A stretch of DNA of 64,000 bases from Amoebidium appalachense (taxonomy: Eukaryota > Ichthyosporea): positions 5,022,001 through 5,086,000 of the forward strand of contig CAVNZM010000007.1 of NCBI GenBank assembly GCA_963693365.1, read 5' to 3'. The notes beneath the pieces are model-generated. The model saw only the letters and a program-made list of their open reading frames with translations. It was not told where the DNA came from and ran no database searches. Below are positions 49,113-63,416 of this stretch, piece after piece; the first letter of the stretch is position 1, and each line of letters starts with the position of its first letter. The position numbers and the translations under genes were made by a program.

Positions 49113-51266
49113 AGGACACGCCCTGTGGGTGCCTTTCTAAATATAGTTCATGTCTAATTAGCCATGGAAAAAAATGCCAAAAAAATTGCGAAATATTAAT
49201 TGGATGAATGCATATGTATTGTTGATGTGTGTTGCATTGAAACCTGATCCCCCCCCCCCCCTGCCCCCTGCCCCCTGCCCCGCCCCGCCCCGCCCCACCC
49301 TCCCTTTTTACACACACACAAACGCACACACACTACCGCCGTCACTGCAAGGGGAGGAACGAGGGCGTAAGTATTGGGCCGTTCGATCATGTCGGAACAA
49401 TTCCATTTGCTTTCTGGATTGCATGTTTTTTCTTCTGCTTGGTTAGATTTATGAACTGCTGCAGTCGACCCTTCCACCGTTGTAATTACTCGTTGCCGGT
49501 GCCAGCTTGCTGATCATTTTGGTGAAGATGTGTGGTGTGCTCCACCCATTTTCGAAGCAGCAATCCGAGTTGGATTGTGTTGAAAATGTGAATGGGCCAA
49601 AGAAACTCGGAACCGTTCTGCACGTCCACGTATGGATGACTTTGTGCTTCGGCCCCTACGCCTCGCCTCCTCTTCAGAATAGCTTTCTTCCGGTGTGAGC
49701 AGACCCTGCCAGGGCCCTGATATCATGCACCATGATTCGATCTTGCATGATGGTTTATTCGAAGACTTTAAGTTGTCTTTCTCGTCGTTCCGTCCCCTGG
49801 AAGAAAACGTGGCACTGCCCGGGTGGCCGCATATATGCCTCCTGCTTCTCCGGCCATCCGCCCCCTCCCCAACTCCCTTTCCCCCTCCTCCCCCCCCCCC
49901 CGGAACCAAGTCGCGTGTGCTTGGGCAAAGGTTGCAGCCATGCCGCCAAGACAGTCACTATCGATGCCGCACGTACGCGTATGTGCATGCATTGGTTGCA
50001 TAAATGCATTTTTCGCTGCAGCATGCATATGCATTGTGTTGCATCAGATAAACTAGTGTTCAACTATAATCAGTTACTGAATTTCTACGTATACAGTGAA
50101 TATGAAATATGTACACACCTTTCAAATTGTCGTTTTGACATTGCGCTCACAAAAGCAAGTTCAGCCCGTTGTTTTAGTTGATTTAAAATTCCGCACATAC
50201 ATGCCGTGCACGCATGGCGACCTTTTAATTCCGAGCACCGACCAGATGTGTGTATGTACATGATATATAAATACCGCAAATACACATGTCATTGATACCC
50301 CTACCGATTTAAGGCTTGATTCGAATTGATATTTCGAAATTCGAACCCGGTTTATTATAAGGGTCATTCTCGGCACCGTGCATGCCTTTTGATGCGGGTC
50401 CGGCCCCAGGAGACCTCAGAACAGTATGTATTCCTCCTTTTTAGTCAATCTATAGAACTTTTTTTTTTGCGCCCTTAAGCTTCACGCCCAAATTTCCATC
50501 TATGGCTAATGTGTATACCTACTGTCTAGCTAATTGTGTCCATTAAACAGACATAGCAGACGATGGGGCTACATAATTAGACAAACAGACTAATACGTGG
50601 GAGGGCTTGTGCTAAATTTCGAAGACTTTAAAGGTTAGGGCCGGTGACGAACAATTTCCCCTGTTTGGCCCGAGGGGGGTCTAACATAGTGTGAGTCATG
50701 GGGCTGTGGGTTTGAGGTGGTAGGGTGTGTTTGGTATCCCATGATATTATCGTGTAGTGTGGTGGCGGCTGCTATTTGCCTACTTTCCTACTTTCAAAGT
50801 TTATACTATGAAAAAAAAATTTTTGCGCGCCAAAACTTACCGCCCATAATTCCATATATGGCTAATCAATGCGATCGCGTGCGAATTAATTATTGGCCCA
50901 TGCAAAAAAAATTTGAGATTGCGATATTCCTATTTTTCTTTTATAAATCTAGGGGGGAAAAAATAGGTGGTGTGGGTTCTACTCTACTTTCCAGTGTTTG
51001 TTTCTGCCTCAGTTGGGGCAAGCAGGCAGGGGAGAGGGGAGAGGGGGGGGGAGTATGTCCTAGGTGTTGTGGCTCGTTTCTTCAGTATCGCTTCTAGGTT
51101 TGCGGTTTTCTTGTTGGTGGTATATATTGTGGGGGGTCTGGGTGTAACATCCGACATCTAGGTTTCCATATATAAGAAAAACTCAGATACATACATACAG
51201 TCAGATTGGCCAATAGGGTGTCTCGAGTGTGGGGTACCGATGGCCAGCATGATTGAGTGTAATACT

Positions 51267-51306
<40 letters not shown>

Positions 51307-52371
51307 TATGTGCTGTTTATTAACGACATGTAGGTGAGCTGGCACCAAGGCCAACAGTGCTTCTTACGCAGGCACACATTCTGGCTTTCCGGCCCGGTTT
51401 AGTATAAACATTTTTCTTGTATATGATTGGTTTCTTTTTAATTTCCGGCCATGAATCCGAATGCACATGCAAGGTTTGTCATGGTTGCTCATGTACACAT
51501 ATGTGCATATGTACGTGGCTGGAGTAATTGATCGTACCACTAATGTCGCCTTACACATCACATCAACGAATATAAATAACTTTGAGTCCAGCTAGAAAAA
51601 GCACTTAGATCAAGCTTCCGTTTATTTCTCGATTGCTACCGCCAGCGGTAACCATAGACATTCACAATTTTCGAATCGAATTTCGGAAACAACAACCAGT
51701 AAGTGCGAGAATTGAACGACAAAGTAGAGAAAGTTCAGTAACATAGTGCGCGAAAAGATCGAAAACAACGTGTGAAATTCCAGGCTTTAACGAACACAAG
51801 AGGCACAGTAAAATACATGTCAGCAACATTTCGGCTAATCCCAACTCTTACATACTATTCACGGCTCAAAAAGGAACAGACACGCGCAAAACAACAAAAC
51901 AAAACACCTCTAGCTTGAGATTACGTTGTGTGACACCTCTAGCTTGAGATTACGTTGTGTGATGATGCGTGTCGTTTTGCCGAGGAGTTAAATACAACCA
52001 ATACTTTTTTCGCCTTGCATGGAATTTTACACACAATCCAGCACCAGAATGCCCGATATATGACAGTCATCAAAAAAAAAAAAAAAAAAAAAAAAAGGTT
52101 CATTCCTCTTTTGGTGCAATTAGCCCATCTGTGGCGGTTGGGCACCCCATTCACGCCATGAAACCCCCCAGATCATTCTTCTCAAGTGGACAGGGAAATA
52201 ACAGACAACAGGTAGCTTGAAGCCAAGATAATGGATCACATAGCCTTCAAAATTCAGCTTGGAAGGCCTACGAGGAGGAGGGAAGGGGGGTCCATGGGCT
52301 ACTTAAAAATTGTAATTTCCGCCCCTTTGGGGGGGGGGGGGGGGGGTTCTGTGAGTGCAGACAATTTGGGC
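49113..52371. other. RPL13A 3' flank to calmodulin-like gene, no supported gene
   Basis: Mostly non-repetitive AT-rich sequence with a C-rich/CA stretch (49248-49332), a G tract (about 51271-51305), a perfect 29-bp tandem duplication (51904-51961) and a poly(A) run (52073-52096). Open frames are short and without splice or composition support. It is the converging 3' flank of two genes. Confidence 0.55.
51904..51961. repeat. Perfect 29-bp tandem duplication
   Basis: The unit starting ACACCTCTAGCTTGAG occurs at 51904-51932 and 51933-51961 without mismatch. Confidence 0.95.
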
Positions 52372-52461
52372 TTAGGGGCTCGAGATCATGGCCGCGATCA
52401 GATCGCGATAGTTGACTTGTCCGTCTTTGGAGAGGGACTTGATGATGGCGTCAAGGTCGGC

Positions 52462-52497
<36 letters not shown>

Positions 52498-53331
52498 TAG
52501 GGTAACTTAAGGGGAAGGGAAAAGAATGTGATACTTCATCAAAGTTTTGGTCCTGTTCCTTACTTTCTGTGTGTGTGTGTATTTGTTCAACGGGAGTTGA
52601 GTGGGGTGAGGTCGGGCGGTGGGGTGGGGTGGTGGTGGTGGCGTGTGTGTGTGGGTGGGATGGCAGGGGGGGGGGGGGGGGGGGGGGGGGGGGAATGTCG
52701 TACACATGTTCTCTGAGCACAGGTACACAAAGGACACGGGGTGCCGTAAAGATTACGGCTAAAACAAGTACACAGCTGCAGCTGTCTTGACAGGAAGGGA
52801 GGAGGGGGGCTTTTGGGGGGGGGGGGGGGGGGGGGGGGGGGAGGGGGGGGGGAAGAGAGAGAGAGATAGAGAAAGAGCGAGAGAGGGGGGGGGGGGGGGG
52901 AGGTTGGCATGCTCAACACTCAGACCAACATTACACAACAGACAGCAGGATGGATCAAAAATATGGCACGTGTTATCCGATGATGATGGGGTGGAAACCA
53001 TAAGACGACCGCTCTTGCGGTGTAATGGCATCACACAACAATAGGGCTAGAGCCACAAAAAACCAGAACAGGCACCGGAAAAAAAAAGGGCATGTAATCC
53101 TGGTATCGATAGGGTAAATCTTTCTCTCCCTTCCTCCCTGGCTTCCCCCCTCCTTTCTCTATCTCTCTTCCCCAACTCCCGCTCTCTCTCCCCCTTTCTC
53201 CCCCGGTGCCCCCCCCCCCCCCCCCCCCCCCCCCTCCCCCTCCCTCGCCCCCGGGCGACCTTTTCAACTCTCTTATGCCTTCACCCTCCCCTCCCCTCCT
53301 AATACACAAACACAAACACACACATTGCGCC

Positions 53332-53364
<33 letters not shown>

Positions 53365-54915
53365 GGCCGAAGCTCACCTTTCCTTCTTCCTTTCTCCCCC
53401 CCCCCCCCCCCCCCCCCTCCCCGAAGCTCACCTTTCCTTCTTCCTTTCTCCCCCCCCCCCCCCCCCCCTCTCCCCCTCCCCCCCTCCCCCCTCCCGGTAC
53501 TTTTCATCAACCAACCACCACAAGCTTAACGGCTAAGGGGCACGTACCCGACAGCTTCTGGCCTGGGGCACTGAGGATGTGTCGTAGCTGCTCGACCCTG
53601 TAATGAGGGGGGGGTTTGAATGCGTCAAAAAGTACGAAGTACACAAGAACAAACGGATAACACGATGCAGGATGCAAGCCATACATAAAGAGTATGCATA
53701 ATAAGCAGAGCCCATCCTCAGGGGGGGCCCACGTCATCCACATTACCCGAGTGAATGTGGGGGGGGGGGAGGGAGCCAACGTCAGTATAACCTCCTCCCT
53801 CCCCTCCCCCCCCCCCCCCCCCCACCCCCTCCCCCAAAAAGAAAAAAACACAGACATGCACATCCACCCACCACAAACGCACGTACACTGGTAGTCGCGC
53901 ACACACACAAACACAAACAAACATACACAAAAATTCCCACGCGCACGCACGCACGCACACGCACACGCACACACACACGCACACACAAACACACACACAC
54001 ACACACTTACAGAGAGACACGTACATGCATGCACATACGCACACAAGAACACCCGCATGCACGCACGCACACACCTAAACACACATGAACACGGGAAGTC
54101 TACACAACGTGATGCAGTACAAAGCCTCTCAAGAAGTGGTACCAAACACCCGTCTTCAAAACGAGAAATGTTGCCCAGTCCAGGATCTGACGTCCAAAAG
54201 GAGAGTAAGGGCGTGGGTGGTATGGGAGTTGGCTAAGGAGGGGGGGGGGGGGGAGGGGGGGGGGGAGGAAGGAGGGGGCTTAAACAAGAACACAGTACGA
54301 AGCTACACAACGAAGAAGCAAGGTGCAGTGCCTAGATTGCATGCAGAAAGAAGCCGGGGGGGAGGGGGGGGGGGGGGGGGTTTATTGCGTCAAAAAGTAC
54401 GAAGTACACAAGAACAAACGGATAACACGATGCAGAATGCAAGCCATACATAAAGAGCATGCATAATAAGCAGAGCCCATCCTCAGGGGGGGCCCACGTC
54501 ATCCACAGTACCCGAGTTTCGACCTATTCACCTCATTAACGAAACCCAACTCAGATACTGTTTCACTTGAACATGGGTAGGTCACCGTCTTGATCAGAGA
54601 CGAGCAGGGTTGCTTATGCAGGCAAGGGCAGTGGGAAAGGCCGGGGGTTAAAGTTGCAGCAGTAAGCAGAAGCAAGAAAAATATAGATAGGAACTCAGGA
54701 GACGGGGCTTCTAGGAAGCTCCCCCGTCGATACCTAAGGGAGGGGGGGGGGGGGGGGGGGGGGAGGGGTTCTGAGTACTGGAAGAAATTCACGACAGGAA
54801 AATCATTGCAGATTGTGCAACAAAAGAGCACACACAAAGAGTACACCTTGCACACGGTGCTGGGAACCGGGGGGGGTAGGGGGTAGGGGGGAGAGGGTGG
54901 GGAGGGGGAGGGCGG

Positions 54916-54998
<83 letters not shown>

Positions 54999-55045
54999 AA
55001 GAGAGAGAGAGAGAGAGAGAGAGTGTGTGTGTGTGTGTGTGTGTC

Positions 55046-55090
<45 letters not shown>

Positions 55091-55136
55091 AAGCGAGAGA
55101 GCGAGAGAGAGAGATAGAGCGACAGAGCGAGAGAGC

Positions 55137-55175
<39 letters not shown>

Positions 55176-55811
55176 AGGGAGGGAGGGAGGGAGAGAGAAG
55201 GACCTGTTGCAAGATGAAGTAAGTATTCACTAAATGACAGATAACGTAATTAAGATATACCAAAAAGAGAGAAAAACGAAACCCAAAAAAAAAAGACCGG
55301 GCAAAAAAAAAAAAGGAAAAGGAAAAAACGTGTGCTCAACACAAGGAGTGGGGCAGGGGTGGATGGAGGGGTGCGTGGGTGGGTGGGTGGGCAATGGTGG
55401 TGGTGGTGGTGGTGGGGAGGGGGGGTTGAATGCGGAACACGGTACGAAGTACACATAAACGATGAGAAGCATGGTGAAGGAGACATGCAAAGGCAAACAT
55501 TCAAGTATGCAACATCAGCAATGCGCACAATATGCGTCATAAGCAGAGCGGGGGGGGGGGGGGGGGGGGGGGGGGGTGTCAAACGTACTCAATAGTCCCT
55601 GTGTTCTTATTGCCTAAAAAGGCAAAAGCAGCCAGGGCCTCCTTGGCACTGTCGTCCTGCGCAATCTTGCCTGAACGTGCCCAGTGTGAGCACGTGATGC
55701 CCATATATGGGGGGGGAAAATGCCTTACACACCATAAAGGCGACCACTATCGTAATGCCCCTTAACCTTTCCCCTTTCAACTACCAAAGTGCTTCCAGGC
55801 TGTATCTTTTG

Positions 55812-55846
<35 letters not shown>

Positions 55847-56370
55847 CCCCCCCCCCCCCCCTCCCCCCCCTCCCCCCTACCTTTCCTAAAAAAAAAAAAA
55901 ATTGAAAGGAGGTAAAATTACAGAGGAAAGAAAAGGATTGAAAGATTGCAAACCATACTTGGTTTTCCAAGTTTCCCTTTCTTCCTCTGCCCCTTCCCCT
56001 CCCCTCCCCACCACCATCACCACCACCACCACACACACATGTACAGACACACCTTCTCAAAGAGGTCAAGGCTAATTTCATACAGTCACCAGCTCCCAAG
56101 TGCCCAAGTGCCTCTTCACATGCGTTCCAGCTGCCACCCTCTACCTCCCCCCCCCCCCCCCCTCCCCTCCCCCCCCCCCCTCCCCCCTTCTCCCCTCCGA
56201 CTGCTAAGATCCCTTATCCGCCTCCCCCCCTCCTCATTGCGAGAGATGCCTAACACTTCTCCCCCCCCCCCCCCACACCTCCCCCCCCTTCAACTCGCCA
56301 TACTCATAGTTCGGTGACCTTCGTTACTTCTTCCCCATAGCCTGTAAACACTTTTCCTTCCAAACACAAT

Positions 56371-56429
<59 letters not shown>

Positions 56430-56638
56430 GCGCACACACACACAAAACATTCACGGTAACATGACGGCTTGAAGCGCATTTTGGTATGAGTACATCGTTG
56501 GGAGTTGGGATGCCGGGAGAAGGGATCCTCGCAGTAGAATGAGCAAAATATGAACATATGTACCTCTACAACACCGGTCTGGCATGTGGTTGGTGTGAAC
56601 ACAGATCTGCCCCCCCCCCCCCCCCCCCCCCCTCCCCC

Positions 56639-56669
<31 letters not shown>

Positions 56670-56679
56670 AAAAAAGAAA

Positions 56680-56712
<33 letters not shown>

Positions 56713-57910
56713 GAGAAAAAGAGAAAGAAAACTGGAAGGTTCCAGCACTCACCAGCAAGGGTGGTCAGGGTTTCTGGAACGTCCAGCAGGCCATTGCCAT
56801 CTGTCTTGGCCGCAATCGCCTCAGCCTCCTCTGCAGGCAGCCCCAGGCCCTCAACTATCGGCTTCCACGAAACGGTGGTGCCACCATCCTGAGGGTTAAC
56901 GTGGACATGGGTGAGAACGTGTAGGAGTAAAGCAAGATGGAAGGAAAAACCAACGCGAAAATGATCAAAAATGAATATGCGGGACAGTAATAGGTGCTTG
57001 GAAAATAAGTGATGAATTTATTGGGGTAGAAAAACATAGCGCAATGTCCATAAGCTAGTAGTAAAACGACATATAGCAGAGTGGGCCTGAAGATGGCCAG
57101 CTACAGATCGAGACCAGAAGCGGGGGAGGAAAGAAGTGACAGGAGAGAAAAGAAGGAGAGTACTATTTGAAGTGCAAGCTACAACCGTCAAGTGGAAACT
57201 GGGGGGTTGTCCCGCCTGGGACCCCGCATGGGAAAATTCAAGATTCTCTACCGGATTCTCTACCATCATTCTAAATGTGTGATGATGTGGTCCGTAGATG
57301 CTGGAGACTTGTCAGGTTTGCAATGAATAACACGGTGCACTTCTTACACAAATCCACGCCCTATTACACACTCCCCCTGGTTTTATTCTCCCAGCTGCTT
57401 CCTCCATATCCCCTACGCCCTTCCCCCCCATCCCCCACCCAGGGCCACCCTACTAGGTCTGCAAAGTGAAGGTTCTTCTATCACAGCATCTGTCCTGGAA
57501 GGGGAAGAACAGCACAGTCACTATGAGCCAATAGCTCTGGCTTGGGTTTGGAATCATGAGCACCGCATCTTATTCCCTCAAACCAAAGAAGATGTATATG
57601 ACACTGCTTCTCTACAACTGACAGGAGCACAAACCCAACACTGCACCCAAACGGAGTAGTGTAAAGTGTGAGTGACAAACTCTTTCCAGAAACCACACCG
57701 CAGTTCTGTTTTCGGATGAGTTGAAACATTTTGATGACTTTCCAAGAGTGCCCACATGCTCATCTAAAAAGCACAAAAAACGATGTTCTTTCCACTTGCC
57801 TTCTCCTGCAGCTGCTTGGCGCGCTTGTACTCATCGAGCACCTCCTCGCTAAACTTTACCTCCTTCTCCTTCCCGGCCCCCTGCACCACCTGCGGTTGCT
57901 GGAGCACCAT
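52372..57910 (-). CDS. Calmodulin / myosin essential light chain-like EF-hand protein
   Basis: Five minus-strand exons: 57910-57800 (ATG start), 56888-56753, 55670-55589, 53597-53548, 52463-52372 (TAA stop). Phases agree (0, 1, 0 plus 2, 1), giving 156 residues, the usual calmodulin/light-chain size. Four EF-hand-like units align with calmodulin: VKFSEEVLDEYKRAKQL; PAEEAEAIAAKTDGNGLLDV; AKEALAAFAFLGNKNTGTIE with VEQLRHILSAPGQKLSDADL; and KDGQVNYRDLIAAM. Loop positions are degenerate: loop 2 has Lys at position 1, loop 3 Gly at 1 and Gln at 12, loop 4 Ser at 1 and 3, and loop 1 lacks the pattern, so calcium binding is doubtful. This fits an essential myosin light chain or other IQ-motif-binding calmodulin relative. 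The first intron starts AAG|GCAAGT, a GC donor; the others are GT-AG. Intron 3 (53598-55588) holds four copies of a dispersed repeat. Confidence 0.85.
53371..53469. repeat. Tandem duplication of a C-tract-linked unit
   Basis: CGAAGCTCACCTTTCCTTCT plus TCCTTTCTC and a C run occurs twice (from about 53367 and from about 53422), each followed by 20 or more C; in the intron between calmodulin-like exons 4 and 5. Confidence 0.85.
53607..53752 (-). repeat. 5'-truncated copy C of the dispersed repeat
   Basis: On the minus strand it begins at ACTCGGGTAATGTGGATGAC and matches copies A and B to their shared end (GTACTTTTTGACGCATTCAAA), followed by 8 C. Directly after comes TCATTACAG, the acceptor of exon 4 of the calmodulin-like gene, so the C tail doubles as the pyrimidine tract. 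Confidence 0.75.
54280..54355 (-). repeat. Diverged copy F of the dispersed repeat
   Basis: On the minus strand it reads TTGTGTAGCTTCGTACTGTG followed by TTCTTGTTTAAG and a C run, a weak match to the 3' part of copy A (TTGTGTACTTCGTACTTTTT then GACGCATTCAAAA plus C run). Confidence 0.35.
54361..54737 (-). repeat. Dispersed repeat copy B with 3' poly(C) tail
   Basis: Nearly identical to 33602-33960 in reverse orientation. On the minus strand it starts CTTAGGTATCGACGGGGGAG next to another C run, and ends GTACTTTTTGACGCAATAAA followed by about 17 C. It lies in intron 3 of the calmodulin-like gene, sense orientation. Confidence 0.8.
54917..55195. repeat. Poly(G), (GA)n, (GT)n and (GGGA)n compound
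   Basis: About 42 G (54918-54959), GA (to about 55022), GT (55023-55055), interrupted GA, then GGGA (to about 55195); in intron 3 of the calmodulin-like gene. Confidence 0.95.
55426..55549 (-). repeat. Diverged copy E of the dispersed repeat
   Basis: On the minus strand it begins GCTCTGCTTATGACGCATAT directly after a C run and ends TGTGTACTTCGTACCGTGTT, CCGCATTCAA plus 6 C, the same landmarks as copy A. It starts about 40 bases inside intron 3 of the calmodulin-like gene. Confidence 0.55.
55817..55877. repeat. Poly(C)-rich tract
   Basis: About 60 bases of C with a few T, in intron 2 of the calmodulin-like gene. Confidence 0.9.
56369..56421. repeat. (AC)n microsatellite
   Basis: About 26 AC units in intron 2 of the calmodulin-like gene. 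Confidence 0.95.
56609..56710. repeat. Poly(C)-poly(A)-(GAAA)n compound
   Basis: About 50 C (one T), about 16 A, then GAAA units; close to the donor side of exon 2 of the calmodulin-like gene. Same order as the compound at 17830-17930. Confidence 0.95.
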
Positions 57911-60900
57911 TTTCAAGTTTGGTGGAATGTAGTGGCACGTAGTTTAGGGGAAAAAAGCCTCTAGCACCTAGTTTACAGTTCTCGGTGGGTTTATTTAACT
58001 CCTGAAGGCGATGGCAGCCTCAGCTCATTGTTGAGACCTTCTGTGCCCAGCGCCCTCTGGATCTGCGCGCGAAAGTTGGGGGAAGATTGTGACGTCACTA
58101 TTGGCAAGCAAGTAACACCAAAATGAAGCCAACATACAAACCAACAGGCAGTTATTCATCCAACCGTGCGTAATAAATTTGGATAAATAAAAAGTAAATA
58201 AAATTAGCCTAGGTATACAGGCATAAAGTCAGCTTCCCAACATGCTGAACAGGAAAAGCATGGCGCAAACACCTGCAAGACCATTGGCTGCTTGAAATAT
58301 ATTGTCACAGAAGCAACCAATCAAATGCCCCCCAATAAATGAGCCGATCTCACTAATTAATGGCAACCGCAGCATGCCTCGGGTGAAAGGTGACAGAGCA
58401 GGTGAAGTGCCTGTCCTCAGTTAGGTTATGTTTTTTTCAGTCTTGTGGAAAAGTTGCCCCACACGCTCAGCACCATGTAATCGTGCTTCCTTATTGATAT
58501 TTCTAGTTACGCTTTACATCTGCATGTGTATGCGCATTTACTGCGCAGAGCGCTGCACATTCGGCTGGTCTTGGCGAAAACGTTAACCACGCCCATGGCC
58601 ATATATAACCCCGCGGATAATCAATGCGACAGTTTCTACTCTGGAGTATCAGAATGCAGTTCCAAACTGGGTTGTAAGAACTCCTCTATGTAGCGTTCCG
58701 GTGCACACCCACCCAAGATCGCGAGAGATCCGATTATTGAAAGCTGAGTACCATCTCCCCTTAAAAACAAACAATTTTCCTGTACATGAACTTTAAACTA
58801 GTACTATTACTATAATATTTCGGCATAAGGTTGCAACACCTGGGGCCAGCACAAAAGTACCGGTACATGCGCACAAGTGTTCTTCGACACATCCTCAGAC
58901 CAGAGTGCTTGCAATTGCATGCCTGCGAGAACACACAAGGACATGTACATCGATATCCGGGTAACGCTCGAGTTCCCTCGCACTCATTGCTCCTGCCACA
59001 TTGCTTAGCTACATAGTATCGTTGAGCTGTGATGTGCACATTATGTGAAGGATAGGTGACACCCACCTTGTCGACGTGCTGTTTCAAACAAAGCGCCAAA
59101 GGCAACAGAGTCATGGTTACACCAGCAACATACGTCATAAATTACATAATCATGGTTTTGATTGGCTCAAGATTGGCGCCAGAGCACATCTGTCCCACAA
59201 TCAAACGCAAAAAAAGATCTATACAAATCGAGGGGGGTAAATTGCGAGACGAATTGTGAACAAAAAAAATGACTCGGCATAAAGTTGTGGTGGGTTTCTG
59301 CCATAAACCTGCCACCGTTCCCGCTGAGAAGAGGGACGTGTGTCCGCTATTTCGACCGAATTTGTATATGATGGCTCGAAACGAAGGCTCACAACATTTT
59401 CAACCCTCTCCCCCGTGATAGCCTGCAGCTAATGCCACACCTTTCTACGAAACCTCTACCATGCGTCTCTCCATGAGTCCATTCCGCTCGAGCTCCTACA
59501 TAGTCATCGGATTGTAGTCATTCCAGACGAACGTGTGCGGGACCCGTTTATTCTTGCTAAGATCTGCTAGCTGTGTGCGTCTTGAGTGTACGAAAATTTC
59601 CATCTTTCCTGCGTTTTCTTTCTTGATAGAGAATGCTCCGTCCATGACCAGCCCTAGCCTGCACATGTGCTGGTGTGAACGAGCGTCTTACCGCCCGTGT
59701 TTCCTTGTTCAATATTTCCAACAAACTATTACAATAGGAGGTTCCGGGTCCAGCCCGCGCAACATGACTCATTGTTACATGAGCTGGCGCGAATGCGCAC
59801 AGGTTATTTGAGTGAGATCTTACCGTACGTCGGCGAAGCCATGACTTGTTCCAAGCCGTTTCATTAGGACAGTAGAGTTGGGCTGTAAGAAGTGGAGGAG
59901 TCTTGTCAAGTCTTGTTTTCCTTGGGTATTTGTGAGTTGATCTTACCAAGGGGTTTCCAGCTAACAGTTGATTTCCGGGTCTGAATATTTAGAGGCCAAC
60001 GGGATCTCTCCCATTGTGTCCATGGCCGTGTGCCTTGATTGCGCGCACACACTTCACACTGCACACGCGCACCCACACAACCACACAGGAATGTGCAATG
60101 CGCGCGCACGCACACACGCACACGCGCACACACCCCTCGCGACAAAGCTGCCCTCCGCAGCTGCAGGAGTCTCGTTCATTTTATTGTCGTTAAAACGTAA
60201 TAGCTGTTGTTTATTGGTCGAAGATTATAATATCACGATTTGGTCTCGATTACCATGCAGTCATGTGCAGCCAGCCGGCGGCTGGGTCGAAAACTCTGGA
60301 CGAAACACAAAAGACACACGGGAGAAACGGTGCTGGGGTCGCTAGTCTCTCTGGCAAAATAAGGTAGAGATTGTGCGCATTTTGCCAAGAAGCATAGAAA
60401 CATTACATATATGATAGTATCAGTGACGTGGGGAAAGACAGAAGACAATGGTCTGGGGGTAGAGGGCGAGAGGGGGGAGGGGAGGGAGGAGGAGGGAGGA
60501 GGAGAGAGAAGATTGGCTGAGGGAGGGAGGGGTATAGAGTCACAGTGGCTAAGGAAGGGGAGTGTTGGGGGCCATGGGTGGAATGATGGGTCCCAGCTGT
60601 AGAACTTGTTGGTTTTGGGGAATTGAGAAACCGTCATCGCTGCGGTTGTAAGGCGGCCTTCTTTTTTTTTATAAAAAAAAAAAACACCTAATACAGTGCC
60701 AGTAAATTGAGTTGGTGTGGTAGAGAATGTGTCGCTTTTCGCACTAAGCATTTCAAAGCAGGACACGTCATTTACACAGTAGAACCACCTCTGCATGGAG
60801 GCCTTCGGAATATAAGTTACCGGAGGAAGGATTCTTATCAGTGGATTTGTTACGAGCTCACAGCACGTCGAGCTATTTTCACTTACGGAGTGTCGGACCG

Positions 60901-61078
60901 GGCCAACAGCCTATGAAGATCACTCTTACAGAACACGTGTTTTTCTTGTTTACATTTCGCTCATGTCTGGCTGACATACACATTCAGATTCCCTCTCTTC
61001 TTTTCAACTATTTTTGAAGATTAACCATGTAGATCTTGCTTTACTGATACCCCCATTCCCCTTCTCCTTTTCTCGTAG
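57911..61078. other. Shared upstream region of the divergent calmodulin-like and KARS genes
   Basis: About 3.1 kb of largely non-repetitive sequence, the longest stretch in the window without long simple repeats. CCAAT-type motifs (CCATTGG near 58283, AACCAATC near 58316, GATTGG near 59161) and a TATATAA motif near 58605 are present. I find no supported gene. An untranslated first exon of KARS may lie near 60.7-61.0 kb. Confidence 0.45.
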
Positions 61079-61084
61079 ATCACC

Positions 61085-63416
<2,332 letters not shown>

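Noticed and set aside
53990-54190. Possible extra minus-strand exon with FEDG..LVPLLERL, EF-hand-like
   Set aside because: The calmodulin-like protein is complete and in phase without it; inserting it would duplicate a segment and break the alignment.
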